58,846 nt of DNA from Carex sylvatica (lineage: Eukaryota; Streptophyta; Magnoliopsida; Poales; Cyperaceae): assembly GCA_964058845.1 (NCBI GenBank), contig CAXKVR010000135.1:1-58846 (forward strand), given 5' to 3'. The notes under the pieces are model-generated. The model did no database searches and had not been told where the DNA came from. It saw only the letters and a program-made list of their open reading frames with translations. Shown here piece after piece: positions 1-12,489 of the stretch. Positions within the stretch are counted from its first letter, which is position 1, and every line of letters starts with the position of its first letter. A program made the position numbers and the translations under genes.

Positions 1-93
1 CCAGCATACAATGCATAATTAGATTACATATATGCTCAATGTTGACATTAAATCCAACGAGGTTGGTAATAAATCCAATACTAAGTTGTTGCC

Positions 94-101
94 TATAAAT
101 A
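94..101 (+). promoter_or_regulatory. TATA box of first peroxidase gene
   Basis: TATAAATA lies 84 bp before the chosen start codon. The paralogue at 10.4 kb has the same box 80 bp before its ATG and similar sequence after it. A start site about 30 bp downstream would leave the ATG at 106 outside or at the very edge of the transcript, which is one reason the start at 178 is preferred. Confidence 0.7.
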
Positions 102-177
102 TAGGGTGTTTGTCTTTGAATCGTTATTAACAAACCCTTACCCAAAAGAACAAGGTTCTTGCTCAGTGGCAACTATC

Positions 178-1653
178 ATGAACTTCTTTTTTGTGACCTT
201 ATTTCTTGCAACTTCACTTTCAGTAACTCCGTTTGCAGTAAATGCCGACTCCTTCACGTACCCACCACTGGAAACAGGCATGTCGTTCAGCTTCTACAAG
301 TTGACCTGCCCGCAATTGGAGCCGATTGTGAGGAACTACCTAAGGAACACCTTCAAAACTGACATCGGCCTTGCTGCTGGCCTTCTCCGCCTCCACTTCC
401 ATGATTGCTTTGTGCAGGTACAGAAAATAAGTCGCCAACACTTGCCTAGTTTTTCCCAACAAAAAGTAAAACGAAAACAAGGAAACATAAGAAAGAAAAA
501 ATGTGCCAAAACAGTTGTTAGCAACTTTACAATTTTATCTTTTTTATTCGTAATTTATCTCTGCTCCACAATTGTGTTGTTTAAATCAACTTTACTTAAT
601 TTCAGATATGTATAACTATTTAATGAACATATCAGTGTTTTGATCTTGAATTAACCCAGTCTAAAAATAGACTAATAGTTTTTCTTGTTCGGATTGATAA
701 TTTGATGTGCAGGGATGTGATGCATCGGTCCTACTTGATGGTTCTGCCAGTGGGCCCAGCGAGCAACAGGCGCCACCAAACTTCACCCTGAGATCTTCAG
801 CCTTTAAGGCCATCAATGACATCCGAGCTCTCATCGACAAGGCTTGCGGGGTTGTTGTCTCCTGCGCCGATATAGTCGCTCTAGCAGCTCGTGATTCAGT
901 TGCCTTGGTATCTCTTTCACTAAGAGCATTATATTTCTAAACATGTATTATGACATCAGTATAATTAACTGTAAAGCAAATGGAGAATTAACAAAATAAA
1001 AAGCCTAATGATTTATTTCTTAATTATAGTCAGGGGGTCCCAAATACAAGGTCCCACTTGGCAGACGTGATGGCCTAAACTTTGCCAGCCAGCAAGCTAC
1101 CTTGGACAGCTTACCAGCCCCCACCTCCGACGTAACCAAACTGTTATCGGTTCTGAATAACCTCGGCCTTGACACAAATGATCTGGTTGCACTATCCGGC
1201 GGCCACACTATTGGCCTTGCTCACTGTACCTCTTTCACCGGTCGGCTCTACCCATCCCAAGACTCCACCATGAACAACCAGTTTGCTGACCGGCTTAAAC
1301 TGACCTGCCCAGCAAAGGATACTGTTAACACCACAGTGAACGACATCCGTACACCAAACAAATTTGACAACATGTACTATGTCGATTTGGTGAACCGGGA
1401 GGGACTATTCACATCTGACCAGGATATGTACACCGACTCGAGAACCAATGCGATTGTAACCGCCTTTGCTATGAACCCAGAGTTGTTCTTCCAGAAGTTT
1501 GTTTACTCAATTGTCAAGATGGGGCAGTTGAGTGTCCTGACGGGCAATGCTGGGGAGATTCGCACAAATTGTTCGGCCAAGAACCCGTCAAGCATTGAGA
1601 TCCTTCAGCCGGTGATTGATGACAAGAATGACAGTCAGGTCTATACTAATTGA
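178..1653 (+). CDS. Class III secretory peroxidase (copy A), 3 exons
   Basis: Exons are 178-417, 713-907 and 1030-1653, joined at phase 0 with GT/AG borders, giving 352 aa. The enzyme is a haem peroxidase that oxidises phenolics with H2O2 in the cell wall or vacuole. A signal peptide covers about residues 1-22. The distal site reads LLRLHFHDCF (catalytic Arg and His), the proximal haem ligand is in LSGGHTIGLAHC, and the eight cysteines of the four family disulfides are all present. The sequence resembles the barley BP1 / Prx12 group. A C-terminal tail after the last cysteine could be a vacuolar sorting extension (inference). The start is taken at 178 because the ATG used by the paralogue is GTG here, so the next in-frame ATG gives a signal peptide four residues shorter. 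An in-frame ATG at 106 lies too close to the TATA box. Looks functional. Confidence 0.93.
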
Positions 1654-3440
1654 AAGGACCATCTTTCATGCAGGTCCCTTAAGAAAGTTTAATTCCATAT
1701 AGAGTTTGGGAGTCTTTTAGTTCGAGTGTGCTTGGGAGATCAGCTGATGCTTCCTTCTTTATTAATTAACAGCATTACATCTACTACTTGTACAACATTA
1801 GATTGTAATCAAGTGCGCGCTTTTGTGATTAATTATTTTCCATCGCCTCTTTCCATCGCCTCTTAGTGGAAAGCGAGGTCGATCGCTAATGATCGGCTCG
1901 ACTTCGACTAGCTTATCAACGAAATTAAAACCGAATCAAATAAATCAAATTAAATTTTGATTGATTTGTTCTGTTGAGTCGAAATAAGAAGATTAATAGA
2001 AAAATAAACAATTTTGTTAATTTTGTTAATTTTTTTATAATCCCAAAAGAATTATTTATTTCAATACATAATTCATGATTTAGTAATTTTCATACTTAAG
2101 GAGATAGAAAATGTTCATAATTTAATTTTTTTATAGGCTCAAAAGGATTATAATCCTCTTTGCGGTCATTTCGGTCTTATCGGTTTTAAAATGTTCAAAA
2201 TTGAACCATACTAAGCAATTAAATCGGTTTTAAAAAATATGAAACAAACTGATTCCTTTAACTAGAAAAACCGAACTGTTTAATATGAACTCTCTCGATT
2301 CGCTTTAAATCCAATTAAACTGGACCCGATGAACACCCCTAACTAGCTCCACATGCAATTTGGTTGCCTTTTTTAATTTATTTTTATTTTTTGTTCTGAT
2401 CGAAACTATTTTGCACTTCTATGAAGGTTTCAATATCACTAGGTTAATTTGCATTATCGTGTACGTACTACTAAATGTCACAATTTAATTTTTTTATTTA
2501 TATTTTAAAATCTTAGATTTAAATTAATGTTGAATTTAAACCGTACGTTAACATTATTCATTAGGTACGTACCCTTAGATTTCCAATGCTTATAGATTAC
2601 TAAGTAGCTTCTGCGTGAACTTAATTAATTAGGATGAGTTTCCACTTTATTGAGGAGCTTCTCCAAATTATATTCACGTTTTCTTAAAGGAAATATGAAA
2701 TTTTGAAATAGAAATGGGCCTTAATGGGCTTCGTGATAAGAAAAATACTATCTAAAACGTGATGGATCATGGTACAAACCATCATTTTGGAGCTTTATTT
2801 TTTTTAAGGTCCAATCATTTTCGATCGAACTTATGCGTTTCAATTTTAAAAATGATTGTAAGTTCTACGTGAGACGATTAATTGCTGCATGTTTCTCTAA
2901 AAGTCGTACTTTAAATACTTGCTAAAATTATGAACTATGAAATGATTATCTGCGTACCGGGTAATATTTTTTTTTTTTTAACAAACTAATGTCCACTCTG
3001 TTTTATTTTTTAATTTTTTCTAAATGGTAACTTAAAAAAAATTGGCCCTCTTCATTCTTCTTTTGAGACCCATGTAAGGCATCAGAAATTAGAAACACTT
3101 TGGATCTTTTTAATATAAATAGAAACAATAATACACTAAAATTAGTGATGCTCGTGAAGAAGATGGTTAAATTAATGAAACAATAATGCACTATCCCACT
3201 ACCCCTCTGCACTAGATAATTTAAACTACTGTCTATGCATGGCTGCTAAATGCAAGTGGCAACACCATTATGGTTAGGTTAGCCTTTTAACAAATATATA
3301 TCTAGCATTCAGTTCCTCCCAAATTTCTCCAGTATTACACTTGCACATAATTAATTTAGAACTAGACATATAAATCTAAATCAACGATCCATTAGGCTAA
3401 GAAGACTTCATCACAGGGCAAAGGCTCTAACTCAGCTTAA
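1654..3440. other. Intergenic, with hAT-like debris
   Basis: The 3' flank to about 1870 is alignable with that of the second peroxidase (around 11745-11965). About 1890-2345 holds repeated gaaccg/cggttt motifs and ends in an inverted copy of the aggggtg type of hAT terminus, so it is probably an old hAT-like fragment. The rest is AT-rich with poly-A/T runs. No gene seen. Confidence 0.5.
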
Positions 3441-3465
3441 AATAATAAAATTGAAGAGACTGATG

Positions 3466-3545
3466 GCATGTTCGGCTGCCAGATGGGGACGGGAATGGGT
3501 TTTGATTTGGGTCTAATTTGAATGGCTGAAACACAGTGCACGTAC
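3466..3545. repeat. Dispersed repeat fragment (copy 1)
   Basis: A block beginning tgttcggctgccag and containing gggtctaatttgaatggc recurs in diverged form at about 6572-6660. A related gttcagcggccaggcagg block follows at 3569. These look like remnants of one short transposon family. No target duplication could be established. Confidence 0.45.
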
Positions 3546-3609
3546 GAAAAAAAATTCACTCTGAGGGCCTGTTCAGCGGCCAGGCAGGAACGAGAATAGG
3601 CTTGGGTAC

Positions 3610-4405
3610 CGACATTTTTATTTTTACCCAATTAAAAAATTATTTTAATAATAATAACCAAGGTTTAAAAATAATTTTAAAATACCCAAGCCGTGGAATA
3701 TTAATTCCAAACCGTGGAAAAATTGCACGGTTCCAACTTCTTCTTTTTTACAAAACAGAAATTTGTATTTATTTTTTATTTTTTTATGAAAACATTAGAA
3801 ATGTTGGATATATTTATTTGATAATAGATGAAATACAATACAATTTGATTTATTAGAAAGACTGTAACAAATAACCCGATTAATATTTTTCAGGTCGGAT
3901 TTTTCGCGGCTGTAAGAAAAATTAATATATTTCATTATGTGTTATTGTAAAAAAATAAAAATGCATGGATTCTGAGCTATTGATCCCGGTTCAAAAGTCA
4001 CTTCTAGATAATATAGAAATTATTGTGATCCTTCTAGTACATTTAATTTATAAAAAGTTGTATCTATTTTGAAAATTCTTTTTGAATAACAATCATTAAA
4101 TAACTTAAAGTTTTTTTTTTTAAATAGATGCAACTTTTTATGAATTAAATGTACTAGAAGGATCACAATAATTTCTATATTACCTAGAAGTGACTTTTGA
4201 ACCGGGATCAATAGCTCAGAATCTATGCATTTTTATTTTTTTACAATAACACATAATGAAATATATTAATTTTTCTTACAGTCGCGAAAAATCCGGCTTG
4301 AAAATTACTAATCGGGTTATTTGTTACAGTCTTTCTAATAAATCAAATTGTATTGTATTCCATCTATTTTCAAAGAAATATATTCAATATTTCTAATATT
4401 TCAAT
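3610..4405. mobile_element. Non-autonomous MULE-like foldback element
   Basis: The left end starts with cgacatttttatttttaccc and is the reverse complement of the segment ending at 47573 inside the large MULE. It contains the family's short hairpin aaccgtgg...cacggtt (about 3711-3733). The interior is a long hairpin: about 3790-4066 pairs with about 4126-4402, nearly perfectly, around a short AT loop. The right terminus is not recognisable and seems truncated near 4405, so no target duplication can be called. The small reading frames in the arms are palindrome artefacts. Confidence 0.7.
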
Positions 4406-4454
4406 ACAAAAAAAAAATGTCTCCTAACTACACATGTTAATAATATTGGGAGAG

Positions 4455-4820
4455 CCCGCTCCCTCAGATAATGTATTTTATTGGATTGTCATGTTAATAG
4501 TTGATCCTATACCTATGAAAATAGTTAGGACATACTTTTTGCAAGAGGTCGCCCATGTTATTGTTTGAATGGTGTTGTTTATATTATTTAATTGTAGGGG
4601 TCCATGTTAATACTGGACCAGCCACCCATATTATTGTTTCATTGACCCTGATTATATTATTTTATTCTAGGATCCATGTTAATACTGGATCAGCCACCCA
4701 TGTTATTAATCTAAATTGTTGGGTCAGATTTTTTTGTAAGGGCTATGTCCCATGTTATTGTTTCACCCTATTTATATTATTTTATTCTAGGGTCCATGTT
4801 AATACTTAATCAAAAGCACA
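4455..4820. repeat. Degenerate direct repeats
   Basis: Units containing gtccatgttaatactgga followed by a cagccacccat block and a ttatattattttattctagg block occur about three times with spacing drift. An ORF across it follows the repeat and is not convincing as a gene. Confidence 0.55.
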
Positions 4821-5155
4821 TGTAAATAATTTCAATTTACTTTTGTCAGATTATTATTTCTCATTTTTAACAGTGAATATAACTAAAAACAAGATGTCCA
4901 CGAATTATAATAGTATATAAAATAACTTTAGTTTTGAAACTTAAGCATTTGGGTTTTAGATAAAATTCTCCCAAATTTTTGAGATACGCAATTAATTCAC
5001 CAAATTGGAAAAAAAAAATATTACAATGACTATATCATCAAATATATTCACCAAATTTTTTGAGATACGCAATTAACTCCCAAGAGCTTAAGTTATTTTG
5101 GCTAAATCCCACCCCCCAGCTGCTCATTGAACAACTCGCTCACCTTCATTTCCCA

Positions 5156-5289
5156 GTGCTGTATATCAAATAACAAAAGGTATTGAAAATGTACCAGATT
5201 TGATCCATAGTATGGACCGATAGTGCTGTATATCAAATAACAAAAGGTATTGAAAATGTACCAGATTTGATCCATAGTATGGACCGATA
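5156..5289. repeat. 67-bp tandem duplication
   Basis: 5156-5222 is repeated immediately as 5223-5289 with no difference I can see, so the duplication is recent. There is no coding potential. Confidence 0.9.
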
Positions 5290-7014
5290 TGTGCTATGCA
5301 TAGTACAATATTGGTCTGTACTATTCAGTTTTTTGCATCCAGAGTAGAAAGCTACTTTTTTAATGTGTATTTATTTAGCTGAATTTTGGCAACATTGATT
5401 AACGGGTTTATACATATTAAACCCGTTAACTGAGATATTTATCCGTGAACTAAACCCAATTAGATAAACCCATCAAGGAGTATGGTCCCCTCACCATCTC
5501 TGACACCTGCATGGGATATAACAGTGTTAGATATACTTCAACAGCTTTTTCTTAAAAAGAGAAAAATATATACTAATTTGTCTCCAACTTCACTAAAAAA
5601 ACACACACACACATTAAACTCAACAAGTTTAGAGGGTATATATTATGGTAATTTTCGTCAAATAGTTAACAGTGTTAATTTAAACTAATAGATATCTGCT
5701 TGCATTATAGATTGATTGTCACAAAATCAGAATTTCATAGGATGTTGGTCGATTAAAAAAATAATCAGAAATTAAATGCATCACTTTAACTCATCACAGT
5801 ACCAAAATTTATAAAATATGCAGATAGTTCCTGATAAATATTATTTTTGTAATAAGGTTGGTATGAAGCCCTGACAATGGTTGAATTGATTCTAAATCAT
5901 GATATAGTGTCTATAGTTAGCACCTAAAGCATGATATAGTGTCTCAAATTACATTGGGTTGAATTGATTCTAAATCATCGATTTGTAAGATGTATCTAAA
6001 ACACAAAGGCCTCAACCCTTAATTTCTTCAACAATTCCAGTAAAAGGAGCCTCATAAATTAAAACAATTTTGCAAAAAGGAGTTACATTTAGAGAAACTT
6101 CATTTTACAAGATCCTTCTAAATGATGTTAGGTAGTCCTCAGATTTTTGTTACATTTTTTAAGAAATTTATTCGTATGGTTTCTGTTCAATTTTACAACA
6201 GCAACCCAGCAGTTCATGATTTTTCTGACAACCTGATTTGTTATTTTCATACCGGACAAGCTACTACATCAAATTTTTTATTCTTTTTATGGAAATGTGT
6301 ATGAAAACCTGATCTACATGCATGATTTATTGTGAGATTTTTGGATATACAAAAATCTGACTGGTCAAGTGATTTCTAAAGTGCAAATTGAGGTACCAGC
6401 TTTCTACCTTTCAGCAAATAACAGAAAAAAGATTTTTAAAAACTGAGATTCAAAAATAGCTAGAAAATAGTAGAAAAATCCTAAAAATGCAAAGTTTAAT
6501 ATCAAAATACTTGGCATAATGTGTTCTATAACACTTCAAACTGGTAGTGAAAAAAAAATTCACTCTGAGAGCATGTTCGGCTGCCAGGCAGAAATGGGAA
6601 TAGGCTTGGGTTCGGATCCAATTTAAATGGCCGAAACACTATCCGCATGGAAAAAAAAATCACTCTGAGTGAATATTTTTTTTTCTCACGAACACAGTGA
6701 TAGCTGAACAGACCTTGAATGAATTTTTTTTTTTCACAAACATAGTGACACACGAAACACGTTCGAAATCTATGCACCCAAATAAAAGGCTGACTAGATC
6801 TGTGTGCCTTGTTTTTTTGCTCTTTTTGGACCAGAATGAGACACTTAAAAGCAGACATGAAACTAAAAGTTTACTACTTTTTTAGAAGTTTCCAGCACAA
6901 CTATTCAAAAGTTGCATGTACTGCTTGCCTTTAATTCAATCTGCATGTCTCCCCTGTTGCTTGTAGATCGATCAAGCGTTCGGACAGGAAGAAAATCAAC
7001 GAAAAGGGTGGAAG
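5290..7014. other. Intergenic, no gene seen
   Basis: AT-rich sequence with a short ACACACAC run near 5602 and a second copy of the tgttcggctgccag repeat at about 6572-6660. Short frames here lack family features. I see nothing else. Confidence 0.5.
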
Positions 7015-7405
7015 CAGGGGTGAAAACGGAGCGGACATAGGTAAAGCCATATTTATATTTTTTTTTTCCTTTTTTGGATACAAATATGGAGCGAATATCA
7101 GATGAATTTGAATACGGATATAGATCGGATCAAATATTTATTAAAATAATATAAACAATATTAAAAAATACGAAAGTTCATAACATTTATCTAATTATAA
7201 TGATAAATAACATAATTTTTTTATAATATATATTAAAATATTTATTATATATCTACTATTCGAATACAGTTAATTAAAACGTAAAACTATATTATTAGTA
7301 TCCTTATTCACACGAATACTTAAATATCATATATCTACATCTACTTTTTCGAATACGAATTGAATAAGGATCGGATATTATATATCCATACCGTTTTCAC
7401 CCCTA
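7015..7405. mobile_element. hAT-like MITE
   Basis: The left end caggggtgaaaacgg and the right end ccgttttcacccct form terminal inverted repeats. The interior is AT-rich with degenerate inverted repeats (gaatacggatat / atatctacatct) and has no coding capacity. The aggggtg terminus is typical of small hAT elements. I could not find a clean 8-bp target duplication. Confidence 0.65.
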
Positions 7406-7754
7406 GGAACAACGCAAAAATAAAAATAAAACTTGAAAAAAAAAATTATTGAAAGCCATGCATTACGCAAAATTCTAACACATACAGATAGACCTATATC
7501 AATCTAATACAGAGATTAGGTCTACACGTCTTTTCTGAGACATGCAAACCAGACACTTTTGTTTTTTTAGGAAAACATGCAAACTAGACACAGATCTAGC
7601 TTAAACTATTGGTTTCAAACTTTTGGACAAGTTCTATCGCCTTTGAAATTTTTTTTTAACTGCTAACTATTAAAAAAATCGGTTCATATAAGTTTTTTTT
7701 AAACCACCATTAAAAAAACAAAATAACAAAATGGGTTGATTGCAGATTATTTTT

Positions 7755-8168
7755 ATGAAAAACTATCAATACCGATGGAATATCAAAATTCAAATTCGGC
7801 ACAACCCTTTGCCACATATTATACAAACAGCTACACAAAAACTACACCAATACAATCCTGTACCGAATTTGAATTTTGGAAAGGGGTGTTTTCCTTAATT
7901 TGTGCTTCTCTTTTTATTCGATGAAAGAATATTTATATATTATTAATATAATATTTTACGTTGAAGTCAGAAATCAATCGAATTATCGAAGTATAAATCG
8001 AAGTATAGTGGACAGAATTTCATATTCGGTATATGAGCCTATGATTTTCTACGGCTCAGTCTGACGAAGATGGACGGAGTTGGGTAACAAACGGTGTACC
8101 GAATTTGAATTTTCGGTACACCTTGGATGTATCGAAAACCAAGTTCGATATTGATAGTTTTTTTAAAA
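7755..8168. repeat. Inverted-repeat element (probable MITE)
   Basis: The left arm around 7757-7810 (aaaactatcaataccgatgg, then caaaattcaaattcggcaca) pairs with the right arm around 8095-8165 (tgtaccgaatttgaattttc, then gatattgatagttttt). The two small frames inside are not convincing genes. Confidence 0.55.
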
Positions 8169-8639
8169 ACACAAACATTCAATTAGTCTGTCTTGTTTTT
8201 TTTTTTCTTTTTCTAATAATGGTTTATAAAAATAATTCTTTATTTCATTCTACTTTTATTTACAAAAGAAATCAGTTACGCAATTCAAGCAAACAAGGTC
8301 CCACTTGTTGATGCTTCTAATTAATTTTCGGAAATGCGTAGCATAATGTATGCTACTTTTTTAGTCACGTCTTTTGCAACTCATGTTACATGGATAGGAG
8401 TCCGGATATCTAATTAGATATAATACGGATATGATGATACGAATAAGATGATATGTGTATTGATATGGTGATATGATACGTATGAGATACGGTATGGACC
8501 ATATAAAAAATATAGGCGTAATATAATATGCAACAAATTAACAATAAGTGGTGGGTTTTGGAAACAAGTAAGATGAGGAGACTTCAAATGTCTCATGTTT
8601 TTCATGTCTCATCATGTCTCATATTTTATATTTTTATTT

Positions 8640-8900
8640 TTGAAGTCCGAACTATTATCCGAATGGTTCAACATGATATCAATATTAAAATATGTTTGGA
8701 GACCAAATTTTATAATTTATTGAAACTTTTTACTATTTTTTTGGATAGGTACAACATCACTGTTTCTAGACCAATAAAAAATAATTATTTTGCACATGTC
8801 TAAAAAATAAAAAATAATTTTTAAATATTATAAAATTTGATCTCCAAACATATTTTAATATCAATATTATGTTGACAGTTTATCGGTTCGAATTGATAGT
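8640..8900. repeat. Inverted-repeat MITE
   Basis: The arm around 8649-8725 (atgatatcaatattaaaatatgtttggag) is inverted around 8821-8890. The arms share the pattern of the MITE family at 40880-41284 (ttaaaatgtgcttagggaccaaatttta) but are diverged from it. Termini are not exactly defined. Confidence 0.55.
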
Positions 8901-8983
8901 TTAAAATTTGTAAATGAAAATATATGATGTAAACCATGATGATGTATTAAAAAACATAATTAAGTTATTTCAACCGTCCTTAA

Positions 8984-9830
8984 TAGGGCTGACAAAAAAA
9001 TTCATAGTTCGTGATTCGATTCGGATTTGATTCGAATTTAATTCGATTCGAAATGAGTTCGAATTGAAACAAACCAAACCAGGTTCGGTTTGAAATTAAT
9101 TCAAACCAAACTCAAACCTAGTCTGGTTCGATCGAAATGGGTTCGCGAACTTTTATGATTCGAATCTCATAATTTATCTTGGCCGTTCATTTATCTGATG
9201 AAATTAAAATTCAAGATAGAGAGTCATAATTTATCTTAGCCGACGCTCCATTGCTTTCAAATCTCAATAACCTAGTTCTCTCTCCATCTCTCCCTAACTC
9301 ACTCTCCCTCTCGCTCTAAAACCTAGCCGACTAGCTGTCTCTCCTCTCTCTTCGACCGTCTCTCCTCCGCCTTCTCTACCTTTCAGATTTTCACTTCATT
9401 AGATGGTCCGATCAAGAGTTTGATCGAGTGAGCACTCGAGGTACGATTACTTGTTTTACTACATATTTCAGTTCTTGTACTTAATCATCTTTTTACGATT
9501 ATTTGTTGTGATGTATTTTTTTATGAACAATTCTTCAACTTAAAAATAATAATTTCATACTGGTAAAAGGAAGCCGTGTGAATTTTGTCACGCGATAAAA
9601 AATTAATATATAAACTACCGGTATAACTAGAGCTGCTAAAAAATAATTTAGTTCGTGATTCGATTCGAGTTCGATTCGAGTTCGATTCGAAAAATGTATA
9701 GTTTGCAATTAATTCGATTCGAAATGGATTCAATTTGAAACGAATCAAAACAGATTCGATTTGAATCTTATTCAAACCAAACTCAAACCTAGAATAAGTT
9801 CAATTCGGTTTAATTCGTTAGCCACCCCTA
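8984..9830. mobile_element. Non-autonomous hAT element with 8-bp TSD
   Basis: The ends are tagggctgacaa (left) and ttagccacccct(a) (right). The flanks gtccttaa (8976-8983) and gtcctcaa (9831-9838) are an 8-bp target duplication with one mismatch, as expected for hAT. Both subterminal zones are packed with attcgattcg-type repeats in opposite orientation. The middle (9240-9440) is pyrimidine-rich and resembles a 5' leader and first exon ending at a possible donor (ctcgag/gtacga), perhaps the remains of the transposase gene start. No transposase ORF survives. Confidence 0.75.
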
Positions 9831-10324
9831 GTCCTCAAACAAAATTTCAAATTTTAGTACCAAAGGTGACGTCACCCACCAGCGGCCCACTCGGTTGGCT
9901 CAGACAATGACTGTGATCACTGAAACTTGAACAAATATGAATAATTGAAAACAAACAAAAAGACTTAAATAAATATATAACACATCTTTTAAGTTTGGCA
10001 ACGATATTGTATCGATGCATTATATTTTTAGTGTTTATTAATTTGCAAGTTTGATTTTTTTTTCATTTGTTTGTTATATTATTTGCAAAAATTCTTATAC
10101 AAATTACATTATACTTTCATATATGAGTAATCTTATCACTATTAAAATTTTACGAACAATATTAACTCATTAGTTTAAGCATTTTTGGAACACCTTCAAG
10201 TAATTGATCTCCAAAAAACTATATATTTTAGTATTATTTCTTAATTGGTCAAACAACTCGGAACAAAGATGCCTGTATAGTCACACATACAAATGAACCA
10301 GTTGCTACTTCCTAGCTAGCTGCC
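9831..10324. other. Intergenic / upstream of second peroxidase
   Basis: AT-rich. No gene or repeat recognised apart from the promoter immediately downstream. Confidence 0.5.
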
Positions 10325-10332
10325 TATAAATA
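10325..10332 (+). promoter_or_regulatory. TATA box of second peroxidase gene
   Basis: TATAAATA in the context gcctataaatagggtgttta, 80 bp before the ATG at 10405 and conserved with the first copy. Confidence 0.75.
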
Positions 10333-10404
10333 GGGTGTTTATCTTTGAATCGTTAAATAACAAACTCTTAATTACCCAAAATAATAAGGGTACGGTATTG
10401 CTCA

Positions 10405-11744
10405 ATGGCAACTAACGTTAATTTCTTCTTTGTGACCTTATTTCTTGCAACTTCACTTTCAGGAATTCCGTTTGCAGTAAATGCCGACTCCTTCCCGTAT
10501 CCACCAGTGGAAACAGGTCTGTCGTTCAACTTCTACAAATCGACTTGCCCGCAATTGGAGTTGATCGTTAGGAACTACCTATGGAATGCTTTCCGAACTG
10601 ACATTGGCCTTGCTGCTGGCCTTCTCCGCCTCCACTTCCATGATTGCTTTGTGAAGGTACGAAAAATAAGTTGCACGCCCTTGTCTAATTTTTTCAAACC
10701 AAGAAAACAAGGAATTAAAAGATATAAGAGAGAGAGAGAATGTACAGACATTATGTTTTAACTACTTTACATTTTTTTTCTTGTTTGGATTGATGATTTG
10801 CTGTGCAGGGATGTGATGCATCAGTCCTGCTTGATGGTTCTGCTAGTGGGCCCAGCGAGAAGCAGGCGCCACCCAACCTGACGCTGAGACCTGCAGCCTT
10901 TAAGGCCATCAATGACATCCGAGCTCTCATCGACAAGGTTTGCGGGGTTGTTGTCTCCTGCGCTGATGTAGTTGCTCTTGCAGCTCGTGATTCAGTTGCC
11001 TTGGTATATCTCCCTCTCTACGTATAGTTTCATATTTTATAACAGCAGTATATATTAACTATATAAAGTATACAGCGAATTAACCAAATTAAAGCGTAAT
11101 GAATTATTTCTTAATTATAGTCCGGGGGTCCCATGTACGAGGTCCCACTTGGCAGACGTGACGGCCTAAACTTTGCCAGCCAGCCAGCCACCTTGGACAG
11201 TTTACCGCCCCCCACCTCCGACGTGACCAAACTGTTATCGGTTCTGAATAAGCTCGGCCTTGACACAAATGACCTGGTCGCACTATCCGGTGGCCACACC
11301 ATTGGCCTTGCTCACTGCACCTCTTTCACCGATCGGCTCTACCCGTCCCAAGACTCCACTATGAACAAGTGTTTTGCTGACTATCTTAAACTGACCTGCC
11401 CGAAAAAGGACACCGTGAACACCACAGTGAATGACATCCGTACACCAAACATGTTTGACAATATGTACTACGTCGATTTGGTGAACCGGGAGGGACTATT
11501 CACATCCGACCAGGATTTGTACACCGACACGAGAACCAAGGCGATTGTGACTGCCTTTGCCATGAACCCTGAGTTGTTCTTCCAAAAGTTTGTCTACTCA
11601 ATCATGAAGATGGGGCAGTTGAGTGTCCTGACGGGCAACGCCGGGGAGATTCGCAAAAACTGTTCGGCCAAGAATCCGCCAGGCATTGATATCCTTGAGC
11701 TGGTGACTGATGACAAGGATAACAGTCAGGTCTATACTAATTGA
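10405..11744 (+). CDS. Class III secretory peroxidase (copy B), 3 exons
   Basis: Exons are 10405-10656, 10809-11003 and 11121-11744, phase 0, giving 356 aa. It is the tandem paralogue of the gene at 178-1653, with identical intron positions and closely similar exons. The introns differ more: intron 1 is 152 bp against 295 bp. A signal peptide of about 26 residues, distal LLRLHFHDCF, proximal SGGHTIGLAHC and the eight disulfide cysteines are intact. Differences include Lys instead of Gln just before the first splice (FVK/GCDAS) and an extra cysteine in the NKCFADYL segment, which has no partner in the family fold. The start at 10405 follows from the TATA spacing and gives the full hydrophobic leader. 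Likely functional. Confidence 0.95.
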
Positions 11745-12489
11745 AAGGACCTTCGTTCATACAGGTCCTTTTAAGAAGTTCAAATTTCCATGCATGCATA
11801 TAGAGTTTGGAAGTCTTTTAGTTCGGGTGTGCAGTGTGCTTGGAAGATCAGCTGATGCTTCCTTTTTTTCTTAATTAACTGCATTACGTCTACATCGATC
11901 CTACTTGTACAACATTTGGTTGTGATCAAGTGCATGCGTGCGTTTGTGATTATTTTCCATCGCCTCTTTTGTAGTAAAAATATGTCTGTTTGCAAAAAAT
12001 AAATAAAAGAGAGAGAGTAAAGTATACGTGGAAAAAGAGGTCCCCGCTAGGATGTAAATCTAAATCTGCTGCTATCTCGTGCATGAACAGTAGTCCTCTG
12101 TTATCCTTGCTTTGTCTCAAATTCAGTCATCGAATTGTTTAAAGATATGCATGCATAGAAAATTAAAAAAAAAAATGTTGCTTTGAGATTCATTCTAAAA
12201 AAAAATTAAACGACATGATTTGAAAAAAACAAAAATAACATAGTTAATTACTCTTCACGAAGAAATGATAGCATTGGATTTGGTTCCCCATCGCTAATTA
12301 ATGACCCACTCGACTAGCTTGATCAATTACTTTGTAATGAAAAAAACTAGGACAAATCCAACTATATATGTTTGGCCTTTTGGGTACATACAGTTTGTAT
12401 TGGTAACTATAATTTTTTCTTAAAAGAACTAACTAAGTTTAAAGATTTCTATATTGCATCTACGGTCACACTAAACATTAATCAGGTAG
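11745..12489. other. Peroxidase 3' flank and spacer
   Basis: Sequence to about 11965 is homologous to the 3' flank of copy A. It is followed by AT-rich DNA without recognisable genes. Confidence 0.5.

Noticed and set aside
106..177. Upstream ATG giving an N-terminal extension of peroxidase copy A
   Set aside because: It lies 5 bp after the TATA box, so it should not be in the transcript, and the extension precedes the hydrophobic leader.
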